A stretch of 19,057 nt of DNA from CAYVUV01 sp964455095. Lineage in GTDB: Bacteria; Desulfobacterota; Binatia; HRBIN30; CADEER01. The position numbers and the translations under genes are program-made. This document shows positions 7,159-13,756 of the stretch, one piece after another (positions within the stretch are counted from its first letter, which is position 1; every line of letters starts with the position of its first letter). Under the pieces are notes generated by a model that worked only from the letters and a program-made list of their open reading frames with translations, searched no databases and was not told the origin of the DNA. The stretch is taken from NCBI GenBank assembly GCA_964455095.1, contig CAYVUV010000137.1, forward strand, positions 1-19,057, given 5' to 3'.

Positions 7159-7773
7159 ATGAAGAAGTACACGCTCCCCGAACTGCCGTACGCCGCCTCG
7201 GCGCTGGAACCCCACTACTCCGCGAAGCTGCTCGAGCTGCACCACGACAAGCATCACGCGGCCTACGTGACCGGCGCCAACACGACGCTCGAGAAGCTGG
7301 CGGCGGCGCGCCAGGCGCGCAACTTCGAAGCCATCAACCAATTGGAGAAGAACCTCGCCTTTCACGTCTCCGGCCATGTTCTGCACTCGCTCTTCTGGCT
7401 CAACATGAGCCCCAAAGGTGGCGGCGAGCCCGACGGCGAGCTCGGCGCGGCCGTCAAGGAGTCGTTCGGCTCCTACGACGCCTTCAAGAGCCAGGTGACG
7501 GAGGCCGCGCTGAACGTGCAGGGCTCCGGCTGGGGCGCCCTGGGTTGGGAACCGCTCGGCCAGCGCCTGGTCGTCGAGCAGATCTACGACCACCAGGGCA
7601 ACATCGGCAACGGCACCGTCCCGCTGCTGGTGCTCGACATGTGGGAGCACGCCTATTACCTGCAGTACCAGAACGTCAAAGCCGATTGGGTCACCGCGTT
7701 CTGGAAGGTCGTCAACTGGCAGGACGTCGCGCAGCGTTTCGCCAAGGTGCGCAAGCTCGATCTCGGGGTGTGA
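7159..7773 (+). CDS. Mn/Fe superoxide dismutase
   Basis: This 204-residue enzyme dismutates superoxide to oxygen and hydrogen peroxide. All four metal ligands are visible: H28 (in HHDKHH), H76 (in GHVLHSLFW), D160 and H164 (in the signature DMWEHAYY). Gly at the GHV position and a Gln in DHQGN (about 146) correspond to the Mn-type arrangement, in contrast to the Gln of Fe enzymes in the AAQVWNH segment; metal use is therefore probably Mn or cambialistic. There is no signal peptide, so it is cytosolic. The ATG at 7159 has a perfect AGGAGG 8 bases upstream; an ATG at 7126 is in frame but has no such site. It appears monocistronic. Confidence 0.95.
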   Translation: MKKYTLPELPYAASALEPHYSAKLLELHHDKHHAAYVTGANTTLEKLAAARQARNFEAINQLEKNLAFHVSGHVLHSLFWLNMSPKGGGEPDGELGAAVKESFGSYDAFKSQVTEAALNVQGSGWGALGWEPLGQRLVVEQIYDHQGNIGNGTVPLLVLDMWEHAYYLQYQNVKADWVTAFWKVVNWQDVAQRFAKVRKLDLGV

Positions 7774-7816
7774 AGCCGGGCGAGCGGAATAAGCTCCCTT
7801 TGAAGCAGAGGCGAGA

Positions 7817-7845
7817 ACCGCTCATGCTGAGCCTGGCGAAGCCCG
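7817..7845. repeat. Short dispersed-repeat remnant (GAGCCTG..GAAGC type)
   Basis: The segment CCGCTCATGCTGAGCCTGGC followed by GAAGC resembles a short intergenic sequence (CCGCTCATGCTGAGCCTGTCGAAGC) often seen in many copies in GC-rich proteobacterial genomes. A degenerate inverse match lies at 13647-13664. Recognition is from memory of the motif; copy number in this genome is not known. Confidence 0.4.
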
Positions 7846-7864
7846 GGGGCGGGATTCGCCCCAG

Positions 7865-7892
7865 TTGAAAATCGATCGAGAGGACCTGTAGT
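7865..7892 (+). promoter_or_regulatory. Candidate promoter of the mcl operon
   Basis: TTGAAA at 7865-7870 (5/6 to -35) and TGTAGT at 7887-7892 (4/6 to -10) are separated by 16 bases. A start near 7899 would give a leader of ~44 bases including AAGGAG at 7930-7935. No operator-like palindrome is obvious. Confidence 0.38.
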
Positions 7893-7942
7893 GTCCCGGT
7901 GCGAGGCGGTCAGCCTCAGCATCCGCCGCAAGGAGTCCCTCG

Positions 7943-8992
7943 ATGCGCAGTGCAAAAGATTTCTTCAAGCCCCTCGCCCTGGGCGCCCCGCAGCCGGTGC
8001 GCGAGATTCCGTTCCGGCCGTCGCGCATGATCCATTTCTTCGACCCCAGCAATCCCAAGATGGCGTCGAAGGTGCCGGATCTCGCCAAGCAGTGCGACGT
8101 GTTGCTGGGCAACCTGGAAGACGCCATCGCCGCCGACAACAAGATCGCGGCGCGCAAGGGGCTCATCCAGATCGCCAGGGAGACAGACTTCGGCACCTGC
8201 CAGCTGTGGACGCGCGTCAACAGCCTCGATTCGCCGTGGGCGCTGGACGATCTCGTCGAGCTGGTCACCGCGGTCGGCGACAAGCTCGACGTGATCATGC
8301 TGCCGAAGGTCGAAGGCGCTTGGGACATCCACTACGCCGACCGCCTGGTGGCGCAGCTCGAGGCCAAGGCCGGGCTGAAGAAGCCGTTGCTCTTTCACGC
8401 CATCCTCGAGACCGCCACCGGCGTGACCAACGTCGAGGAGATCTGCGGCGCCAGCCCGCGCATGCAGGGTCTGTCGCTCGGACCGGCCGATCTCGCCGCC
8501 TCGCGGCGCATGAAGACCACGCGCGTCGGCGGCGGCCACCCCGGCTACCTGGTGCGCGCCGATCCGAATCCCGCCGACGAGAAGGCGCCGCGCCCGACCG
8601 CGCAGCAGGATCTCTGGCACTACACGCTGGCGCGCATGGTCGACGCGTGCAACACGCACGGCATCCTGCCGTACTACGGCCCGTTCGGCGACATCAAAGA
8701 CACGCTGGCGTGCGAGGACCAGTTCCGCAACGCCTTCCTGCTCGGCTGCGTCGGCGCCTGGAGTCTGCACCCGGTGCAGATCGAGATCGCCAAGCGCGTC
8801 TTCAGCCCGCCGGCCGAAGAGGTGCTGTGGGCGAAGAAGGTCATCGCCGAGATGGGCGACGGCACCGGCGCGGTGATGATCGACGGCAAGATGCAGGACG
8901 ACGCGACGTTCAAGCAGTGCCGTGTCATGGTCGACCTCGCCAAGGCGCTGGCCGCGACCGACGAGACGCTGAAGAAGTCCTACGGCTTCTAA
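7943..8992 (+). CDS. mcl: L-malyl-CoA / beta-methylmalyl-CoA / citramalyl-CoA lyase
   Basis: The 349-residue product is nearly collinear with the Chloroflexus-type MCL (348 residues) of the 3-hydroxypropionate bicycle. Segments recognised are FFKPLALGAP, RPSRMIHFFDP, LGNLEDAI, LDVIMLPKVEG, SLGPADLAASRRMKTTRVGG, QQDLWHYTLARMVD, YYGPFGDIKD, FRNAFLLGC and MIDGKMQDDAT. It is a CitE/HpcH-fold TIM barrel; Mg ligands should be E156 (in LETATG) and D183 (in GPAD), with R91 in the CoA-ester site. Known activities of the family are reversible cleavage of malyl-CoA to acetyl-CoA and glyoxylate, of methylmalyl-CoA to propionyl-CoA and glyoxylate, and of citramalyl-CoA to acetyl-CoA and pyruvate. AAGGAG 7 bases upstream supports the start. 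It is the first gene of a five-gene run. Which of the three reactions dominates cannot be told. Confidence 0.92.
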   Translation: MRSAKDFFKPLALGAPQPVREIPFRPSRMIHFFDPSNPKMASKVPDLAKQCDVLLGNLEDAIAADNKIAARKGLIQIARETDFGTCQLWTRVNSLDSPWALDDLVELVTAVGDKLDVIMLPKVEGAWDIHYADRLVAQLEAKAGLKKPLLFHAILETATGVTNVEEICGASPRMQGLSLGPADLAASRRMKTTRVGGGHPGYLVRADPNPADEKAPRPTAQQDLWHYTLARMVDACNTHGILPYYGPFGDIKDTLACEDQFRNAFLLGCVGAWSLHPVQIEIAKRVFSPPAEEVLWAKKVIAEMGDGTGAVMIDGKMQDDATFKQCRVMVDLAKALAATDETLKKSYGF

Positions 8993-8995
8993 GGC

Positions 8996-9886
8996 ATGGC
9001 GGAAGCGCCGCGCCTGAGACGCTCGCTGCTGTTCGTACCCGGCGGCGAGCCGCGCAAGATCGAACGCGCCCGCGAGGCGCGGGCGGACACCTTGCTCCTC
9101 GACCTCGAGGACTCGGTCGCCCCGCCGCAGAAAGCCGAAGCGCGCGCGCATGTCGCCGCCGCGCTGCGCGCCGGCGGCTTTGGCAGCGCGGAGATCGCGG
9201 TGCGCGTCAACGCACCCGGGACACCCGACTTCGACGCCGACGTGACCGCGGTCGTCGCCGCCGGCGGGCGCCTCATCATGGTGCCGAAGGCGGAAACCAC
9301 CGAGGGCGTCACCGCGGTGGTCGAGCTGCTGCGTAACCTCGAGCCGCGCGGCGCGGGCCGCGAAGAGGACCAGGTCAACCTCCTCCTTCTGGTCGAGAGC
9401 CCGCTCGGTGTCGCCAACGCCCTGGCGATCGGTCGGGCGACCCCGCGCGCCGCCGCGCTGTGCTTCGGCCACGCGGACTTCTCCCTCCTCATGGGCCTGG
9501 CCGACGCCGACGCGTCGCGCGGCATCGTCTACCACGCCCGCTGCGCGGTGGTGATGGCCGCCAAGGCCTGCGGCGTCGCACCGATCGACAGCGTGTTTCT
9601 GGCGGTGAAAGACGAAGCCGCCTTCCGCGACGATGCCCTGCTCGGCATGCAGCTCGGCTTCGAAGGCAAGCTCTGCATCCACCCGCGCCAGGCGGAGATC
9701 GCCAACGAGGTGTACACGCCGACCGCGGCGCAAATCGACTACGCCCAGCGCGTCATCGAAGCCTCGCAGCGCGCCGAAGCCGAGGGGCGCGGCGTCTTCA
9801 CCGTCAACGACAAGATGGTCGACGCGCCGCTGATCGCCGTGCAGCAGCGCATTCTCGAACGCGCCCGCCGCGCCGGCGCGCTCTGA
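8996..9886 (+). CDS. CitE/HpcH-family CoA-ester lyase or malyl-CoA thioesterase
   Basis: This 296-residue protein is of the shorter CitE-like type. Visible elements are RRSLLFVPGGEPRKIERA, LLDLEDSVAP (34-43), VRVNAPGT with R70, MVPKAE (95-100), VESPLG with Mg ligand E134, GHADFS with D161 in place of the common GxxD loop, GFEGKLCIHPRQ (221-232) and KMVDAPLI with D276. It starts three bases after the mcl stop, so it is surely in the same transcript. In Rhodobacter a similar pairing occurs: Mcl1 is the lyase and Mcl2, a CitE-like paralogue, is a malyl-CoA thioesterase. Here either a thioesterase, or a lyase for a second CoA ester, is possible. The family is certain, the reaction is not. Confidence 0.85.
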   Translation: MAEAPRLRRSLLFVPGGEPRKIERAREARADTLLLDLEDSVAPPQKAEARAHVAAALRAGGFGSAEIAVRVNAPGTPDFDADVTAVVAAGGRLIMVPKAETTEGVTAVVELLRNLEPRGAGREEDQVNLLLLVESPLGVANALAIGRATPRAAALCFGHADFSLLMGLADADASRGIVYHARCAVVMAAKACGVAPIDSVFLAVKDEAAFRDDALLGMQLGFEGKLCIHPRQAEIANEVYTPTAAQIDYAQRVIEASQRAEAEGRGVFTVNDKMVDAPLIAVQQRILERARRAGAL

Positions 9887-10193
9887 CCGCGCTCGCGGCG
9901 CGAGTTCACCTGCCGCCCTCGTACGAAAGATCCGAACCCTCTCCCGGATGGGAGAGGGTTGGGTGAGGGGGATTAGACACTCTCCCAACCTCGCTTTCCC
10001 ACACTGCCCGCACGATGCACGATGGAGCAGAAGGCAGTGGAAGAAGACTATTGAAATCCCCCTCACCCTAGCCCTTTCCCAATCCGGGAGAGGGAACTGG
10101 GCGGCGCGTTGAAATCGCGCCGCGGAACGGGTATGCGGACGCTGCACGTCATCCGAAGCCAGTCATTCCACAGCAAGGAAGAGGATCGTCCCT
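9887..10193. other. Gene-free stretch inside the mcl gene run, with a REP pair
   Basis: This 307-base gap separates the CitE-like gene from the SucC-like gene. It holds the inverted repeat pair at 9935-10098 and then about 95 bases ending with the AAGGAAGAGGA ribosome-binding region (10175-10185) of the next gene. No coding signal is seen. The repeat pair could fold into a long hairpin and adjust expression between the upstream lyases and the downstream ligase genes. Confidence 0.65.
9935..10098. repeat. REP/BIME-like inverted pair, CCCTCTCCCGGAT type
   Basis: The left arm (~9935-9973) contains CCCTCTCCCGGATGGGAGAG followed by GGTTGGGTGAGGGGGA. The right arm (~10056-10098) is its inverse with a few changes; read on the minus strand it runs GTTCCCTCTCCCGGATTGGG and ends GGGTGAGGGGGAT. 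About 80 bases lie between. Each arm is itself a short palindrome. The same family recurs at 17324-17494 inside a gene. Confidence 0.8.
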
Positions 10194-11390
10194 ATGCGGT
10201 TCTATGAGCTCGAATCGAAGCGGATCCTCGGGAAGCACGGCATTCCCGTCCCGCAAAACGGTACGGCGGCCACGGCGGCGGACGCCGAACGGCTCGCCAC
10301 CGAGATCGGCTGCCCGGTGGTGCTCAAGGCCCAGGTGCTCTCGCCGCGCTTGATCAAAAGCGGTGGCGTGCAGACGGCCGACAGCCCGGCCCAGGCGCGG
10401 CAGATCGCGGAGAAGCTGCTCCAACTCGACGATGGCGGCCGCAAGCCGAAGGGCATCCTGGTCGAGAAGAAGCCGGCCGCCACGGCCCAGTACTCGCTGG
10501 CCGTGACCTACGACGGCTCGCGCAAGCTGCCGGTGATGGCGGCCAGCGCCACGGTCGGGATCATCGACGACATCGCCGACGAGCATCCCGACCGCGTCGT
10601 GCGGCGCCACTTCTCGGCCCTGCTGCCGTTCTCGGACTACCTGGCCAAGGAGCTGGTCTCCGCCCTCGGACTCAAGGGCGCCGACCTGACGCGCCTGACA
10701 CCGCTCGTCATCCGCCTGGCGCAGCTCTTCTTGAAATACGACCTGACGCAGGTCGATGTCTCGCTGGTCAAGCTCGAGGACGGCAGCCTGGTCGCGGTCG
10801 ACGCCAGCATGGACATGGAAGTCGAAGGGCGGCGCCGGCAGAAGGCGCTGCTCGACGAGCTCGGCATCGCGGCCGACGACACGCGCGTGCCGCGCATCCC
10901 GACGCCGTTCGAGATGGAAGCGGCGAAGATCGACGAAGAGGACCCGCGCGGCGTCGCCGGGCCGGTGGTCGAGTTCGACGGCAACATCGGCCTGGTCATC
11001 GGCGCCGGCGGCGGCTCGCTGACGCTCACCGATGCGGTGCGCAAGCACGGCGGCAAGCCGGCCAACTACGCCGCCCTCGGCGGCAACCCGAGCGTGAAGA
11101 AAGCGCAGCGGCTGACCAAGCTGATTCTGTCCAAGCCGGGCGTGAAGAAGATCGCCGTGATGTCGAACGTGGTGTCGAACACGCGCGCCGATCTGGTCGC
11201 GCGCGGCGTGATCAAAGGCGTCACCGAGCTCGGCCTCGATCCGAAGGAGACCATCGCGATCTTCCGCGTGCCGGGCGCCTGGGAAGCCGACGCGTTCAAG
11301 ATCCTGGAGAAATACGGCGTCGAGTACTGCGACCGGTCGGTCTCGATCAGTGAAGCCGCCAAGCGCGCGGTGCAGAAAATAGGGCGCTGA
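10194..11390 (+). CDS. Divergent succinyl-CoA-synthetase beta-like (ATP-grasp) ligase subunit
   Basis: This 398-residue protein aligns along its length with SucC/MtkA-type acid-CoA ligase beta subunits: an N-terminal ATP-grasp region (MRFYELESKRILGKHGIPVP; VVLKAQV at 42-48) and a C-terminal CoA-ligase domain (FDGNIGLVIGAGGGSLTLTD; HGGKPANY). Key loops differ from E. coli SucC: the glycine-rich GRGKAGG loop is replaced by SPRLIKSGG (50-58), the EINPL metal motif by QVDVS (186-190) though D203 remains, and the NIFGGIVRCD segment by MSNVVSNTRAD (323-333). Neighbouring CoA-ester lyases suggest it activates malate, methylmalate or citramalate, as MtkAB does in the serine cycle. The start has AAGGAAGAGGA upstream. 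It could instead bind another acid; the substitutions argue against ordinary succinate ligase. Confidence 0.78.
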   Translation: MRFYELESKRILGKHGIPVPQNGTAATAADAERLATEIGCPVVLKAQVLSPRLIKSGGVQTADSPAQARQIAEKLLQLDDGGRKPKGILVEKKPAATAQYSLAVTYDGSRKLPVMAASATVGIIDDIADEHPDRVVRRHFSALLPFSDYLAKELVSALGLKGADLTRLTPLVIRLAQLFLKYDLTQVDVSLVKLEDGSLVAVDASMDMEVEGRRRQKALLDELGIAADDTRVPRIPTPFEMEAAKIDEEDPRGVAGPVVEFDGNIGLVIGAGGGSLTLTDAVRKHGGKPANYAALGGNPSVKKAQRLTKLILSKPGVKKIAVMSNVVSNTRADLVARGVIKGVTELGLDPKETIAIFRVPGAWEADAFKILEKYGVEYCDRSVSISEAAKRAVQKIGR

Positions 11391-11400
11391 GGACTCTGCC

Positions 11401-12315
11401 ATGGGTGTGCTGGTTCACAAAGACTTCGAATTCATCGTGCAGGGCATCACGGGGCGCGAGGCGCTCAACTTCACCCGTGAGTGCCTCGAATACGGATCCA
11501 AGATCGTCGGCGGCGTGACGCCGGGGCGGGGCGGACGCGAAGTGTACGGCGTGCCGGTCTACGACACCGTGCGCGAGATCACCGCCAAGCGGAAGATCGA
11601 CGGCGCGGTCATCACCGTGCCGCTGGCTTTCGCGCCCGACGCTGCCTTCGAGGCCATCGATGCCGGCATCAAGCTGATCGTCATCATCACCGAAGGCATC
11701 CCGCGGCGCGACGCCTCGCAGATCATCGAGTACGCGACCATGCACGGCGCGCGGGTGATCGGGCCGAACTGTCTCGGTCTGATCGTGCCCGACGTCTGTC
11801 GCTTCGGCAGCCTCGGCGGCCCGGCGGTCGACTGCCGCAAGGCCTTCAAGCCCGGCATCGTCGGTGTCATGTCGCGCTCGGGCGGTATGACGACCGAGAT
11901 CTGCAACGCGCTGTCGGCGGCAGGGCTGGGCGAGAGCACGGCCATCTCCATCGGCGGCGACCCGGTCATCGGCTCGACCTACGCCGAGCTCATGCCGCTG
12001 TTCGAAAAGGATCCCGACACCAAGGCGATCGTCATCTACTCCGAACCGGGAGGCACGGCGGAAGCCGATCTGGCGCACTGGGCGAAGGAGAACAAGAGCC
12101 GCTTGCCGATCATCGCCTTCGTCGCCGGGCGCTTCATGGACGAGATGCCGGGCATGAGCTTCGGCCACGCCGGCACGGTGGTCGAAAAGAAGGTCGACTC
12201 TCCGGCCGACAAGATCCGCCGGATGCGCGAGGCCGGCATCGCCGTCGCCGAAGAAATCGGCGACATTCCGGGCCTGGTGAAAGAGCGGCTCAAGGCCGCC
12301 GGGGCGGGAGCGTAA
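11401..12315 (+). CDS. Divergent succinyl-CoA-synthetase alpha-like ligase subunit
   Basis: This 304-residue partner of the preceding subunit has a CoA-binding Rossmann domain (FIVQGITGREALNFT; VGGVTPGRGG at 36-45), a GPNCLGLI segment (121-128) and a ligase domain with SRSGGMTTE (158-166), IGGDPVIGST (184-193), E215 in SEPGGTAE and the phospho-His motif FGHAGT with H256. Keeping His and Glu implies a working phosphohistidine mechanism. SRSGG is more like ATP-citrate lyase than the SRSGT of ordinary SucD. The gene follows the beta-like gene by 10 bases with GAGGA upstream, and is 2 bases from the ferredoxin gene. Expected reaction: acid + CoA + ATP to acyl-CoA + ADP + phosphate. Substrate inferred from neighbours only. 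Confidence 0.82.
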   Translation: MGVLVHKDFEFIVQGITGREALNFTRECLEYGSKIVGGVTPGRGGREVYGVPVYDTVREITAKRKIDGAVITVPLAFAPDAAFEAIDAGIKLIVIITEGIPRRDASQIIEYATMHGARVIGPNCLGLIVPDVCRFGSLGGPAVDCRKAFKPGIVGVMSRSGGMTTEICNALSAAGLGESTAISIGGDPVIGSTYAELMPLFEKDPDTKAIVIYSEPGGTAEADLAHWAKENKSRLPIIAFVAGRFMDEMPGMSFGHAGTVVEKKVDSPADKIRRMREAGIAVAEEIGDIPGLVKERLKAAGAGA

Positions 12316-12317
12316 TC

Positions 12318-12542
12318 ATGGCCATGTTCATCCGCGTCGACGTCAACCAAGACACCGTCCGCAAGACCGCGGGCCTGGCGAAAAAGCTGGTCGAGATCTG
12401 CCCGGTCAAGATCTTCAAGCCCGGCGCAGACGAGAGCAGCGTCGCCATCGTCGAAGACAACCTCGACGAATGCACGCTCTGCGACCTCTGCATGCAGGCC
12501 TCGCCCGAGGGCGTCAAGGTCGTCAAGCTCTACGAGACGTAA
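12318..12542 (+). CDS. Single-cluster [4Fe-4S] ferredoxin-like protein
   Basis: This 74-residue protein has exactly four cysteines: C28 in ICPVKIF and C52, C55, C58 in ECTLCDLCMQASPEG. This is the pattern of a two-cluster ferredoxin that has lost one cluster: C28-P supplies the fourth ligand to the C-terminal CxxCxxC, while the usual C-terminal CP is S62-P. FixX-type and some archaeal-like ferredoxins show the same design. A GGGAG 7 bases upstream supports the ATG at 12318; a second ATG at 12324 is possible. It is 2 bases after the ligase alpha gene and clearly in its operon. Partner and purpose are unknown: the upstream enzymes are not redox enzymes. Confidence 0.82.
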   Translation: MAMFIRVDVNQDTVRKTAGLAKKLVEICPVKIFKPGADESSVAIVEDNLDECTLCDLCMQASPEGVKVVKLYET

Positions 12543-12582
12543 GCGCCGCGGCCACTGCTGACGGCCACACGGCGATTGCCGT

Positions 12583-12610
12583 TTGACTCTTGGTAGCAAA
12601 TTGCTACCCT
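12583..12610 (+). promoter_or_regulatory. Predicted promoter of the toxin-antitoxin operon
   Basis: TTGACT at 12583-12588 (5/6 to the -35 consensus) is followed after 16 bases by TACCCT at 12605-12610, a weak -10. Transcription would start at or next to the ATG at 12617, in line with the absence of a Shine-Dalgarno. The -10 alone would not convince; the overlap with a perfect palindrome does add weight. Confidence 0.4.
12592..12608. promoter_or_regulatory. Perfect palindrome, likely operator of the antitoxin
   Basis: GGTAGCAA, a central A, then TTGCTACC: two perfect 8-base arms. It covers the spacer and -10 region of the predicted promoter and ends 8 bases before the antitoxin ATG. Ribbon-helix-helix antitoxins commonly bind such palindromes to repress their own operon; that role is inferred here. 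Confidence 0.6.
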
Positions 12611-12616
12611 CCGTGC

Positions 12617-13003
12617 ATGAGCCAACCGGTCAAGCTTTCTGACGCGCTGGTCATCGACGCTCGCATGGCGGGCGAAGCGGTCGAACGTTCGATCGCGGGC
12701 CAGGTTGAGTTCTGGGCCAGGCTGGGACGAGCCGTGGAGCCCCTGCTGCAGGGTGCCCAGGCATTGGCGCTCTGCCGCGACGCGGCGGCGCAGCCGCTGT
12801 CCGCCTGCCTTGATGCTGTCGACTCCCCCGCCGGCCGACGTCGAGTCGCCGATTTCCTTGAAAGCCAGCCCTATCCGCACTACCAGCCAGCCCCCGATGC
12901 GCCTGGTTTCCTTGTCCGCACCGAGGCCAACGGCAAACGCACCGTCGGCCGATTCATCAATCGCAAGTTCGAGGTCCGCAAAACGAAGTCAGCCAAGCGA
13001 TGA
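12617..13003 (+). CDS. ParD-like antitoxin
   Basis: This 128-residue protein starts with a ribbon-helix-helix-type segment (VKLSDALVIDARMAGEAVER, then SIAGQVEFWARLGRAVE, residues 5-41) typical of the ParD-like antitoxin family (PF11903). A variable C-terminal half with a basic end (GKRTVGRFINRKFEVRKTK) probably contacts the toxin. The ATG at 12617 is preferred to an in-frame TTG at 12590 because the latter would translate through the palindrome. There is no Shine-Dalgarno; a leaderless message is likely. Its stop overlaps the toxin start (ATGA), the usual coupling in toxin-antitoxin operons. It should neutralise the following P-loop toxin and repress the operon at 12592-12608. Confidence 0.8.
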   Translation: MSQPVKLSDALVIDARMAGEAVERSIAGQVEFWARLGRAVEPLLQGAQALALCRDAAAQPLSACLDAVDSPAGRRRVADFLESQPYPHYQPAPDAPGFLVRTEANGKRTVGRFINRKFEVRKTKSAKR

Positions 13004-13578
13004 GCCTGCTGCTCGACCGGCGCCCGATCATCGTGGCGCTGGCAGGGCCGAACGGCGCGGGCAAGACCACCTTCTATCACGCCCACCTCAAAGCTGCCGG
13101 CTTGCGCTTCCTCAACGCCGATGTGCTCGCCCGAGAGCTGAACCTGGATGCATATGCCGCCGCGACGGTGGCCGATGCACTGCGGCGCGAACTGGTGAAC
13201 CAGCGCGAGAGCTTCGTCTTCGAGACCGTCTTTTCCGACCGCACCGGCGACAAGCTGTCCTTCCTGGGAGAGGCGAGGGAGGCGGGCTACACGACGGTGC
13301 TCTGTTTCATCGGGATCTCAGGGCCGGCGGTCTGTGAGGAACGCGTGTCCATGCGAGTGTCGCAGGGGGGCCACGACGTCCCCACCGACAAGCTCACAGC
13401 TCGCTATCCTCGCACGATGGCGAATCTCCAGACAGCGCTCAGCGACTTCCCGCACGTTCTGATCTTCGACAACGACGATCTGAGCAAGCCTTTCCGCCGA
13501 GTCGCCGTCTTCGAAAGCGGGCAGCTGACCTTCCGTGGAGAGCCCCTGCCCGCGTGGCTTCGCACGCTGCTGAACTGA
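13000..13578 (+). CDS. Zeta-toxin-like P-loop kinase
   Basis: This 192-residue P-loop protein has Walker A GPNGAGKTT (16-24), an ADVLAREL segment with candidate catalytic D41, FVFETVFSD with E75, an arginine-bearing RVSQGGHDVP segment (R119) and KLTARYPR (R135, R138). This set is typical of small zeta-like toxins. Zeta toxins phosphorylate UDP-N-acetylglucosamine and block cell-wall precursor synthesis; other members of this broad family phosphorylate different small molecules, so the substrate is not certain. The start overlaps the antitoxin stop by ATGA and has no clear ribosome site, so production depends on translational coupling. All motifs are intact, hence probably active. Confidence 0.82.
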   Translation: MSLLLDRRPIIVALAGPNGAGKTTFYHAHLKAAGLRFLNADVLARELNLDAYAAATVADALRRELVNQRESFVFETVFSDRTGDKLSFLGEAREAGYTTVLCFIGISGPAVCEERVSMRVSQGGHDVPTDKLTARYPRTMANLQTALSDFPHVLIFDNDDLSKPFRRVAVFESGQLTFRGEPLPAWLRTLLN

Positions 13579-13646
13579 GGCGAGTCGATCTGGAGTCTGT
13601 TTCCTCGCCCCGGTAGGAATTACAGTCCCCACGGGGCCAGCCGGCT

Positions 13647-13664
13647 TGGTTCGACAGGCTGCTC
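13647..13664. repeat. Degenerate remnant of the TTCGACAGGCT dispersed repeat
   Basis: TGGTTCGACAGGCTGCTC resembles the inverse of the repeat at 7817-7845 with the CAGCAT part missing. It lies in the 178-base gap between the toxin gene and the YSC84 gene; the rest of that gap shows no clear feature apart from the GGAG before the next ATG. Confidence 0.3.
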
Positions 13665-13756
13665 GCCCCCGTGTCCGCCGGCACATGCGTTGCTATTTCC
13701 TGGTGCTGCGCGGGCGCACGACCGTCCCGACTCGCCAGAAACGGAGAATGCGAAAC

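Noticed and set aside
7916..10147. 743-codon open frame on the minus strand across the two CoA-ester lyase genes
   Set aside because: Shadow of two well-recognised plus-strand genes, and it also runs through the REP pair.
10194..12315. Ordinary succinyl-CoA synthetase of the TCA cycle
   Set aside because: Several conserved SucC loops are replaced and the genes are set among CoA-ester lyases; the general family is right but the specific name is not supported.
12569..12584. Small hairpin ACGGC-GATT-GCCGT followed by TT as a terminator after the ferredoxin gene
   Set aside because: Only five base pairs and two T residues, and it overlaps the -35 region of the next promoter; too weak to call.
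12590..12616. TTG start for the antitoxin
   Set aside because: It would place the palindrome in the coding region and has no ribosome site.
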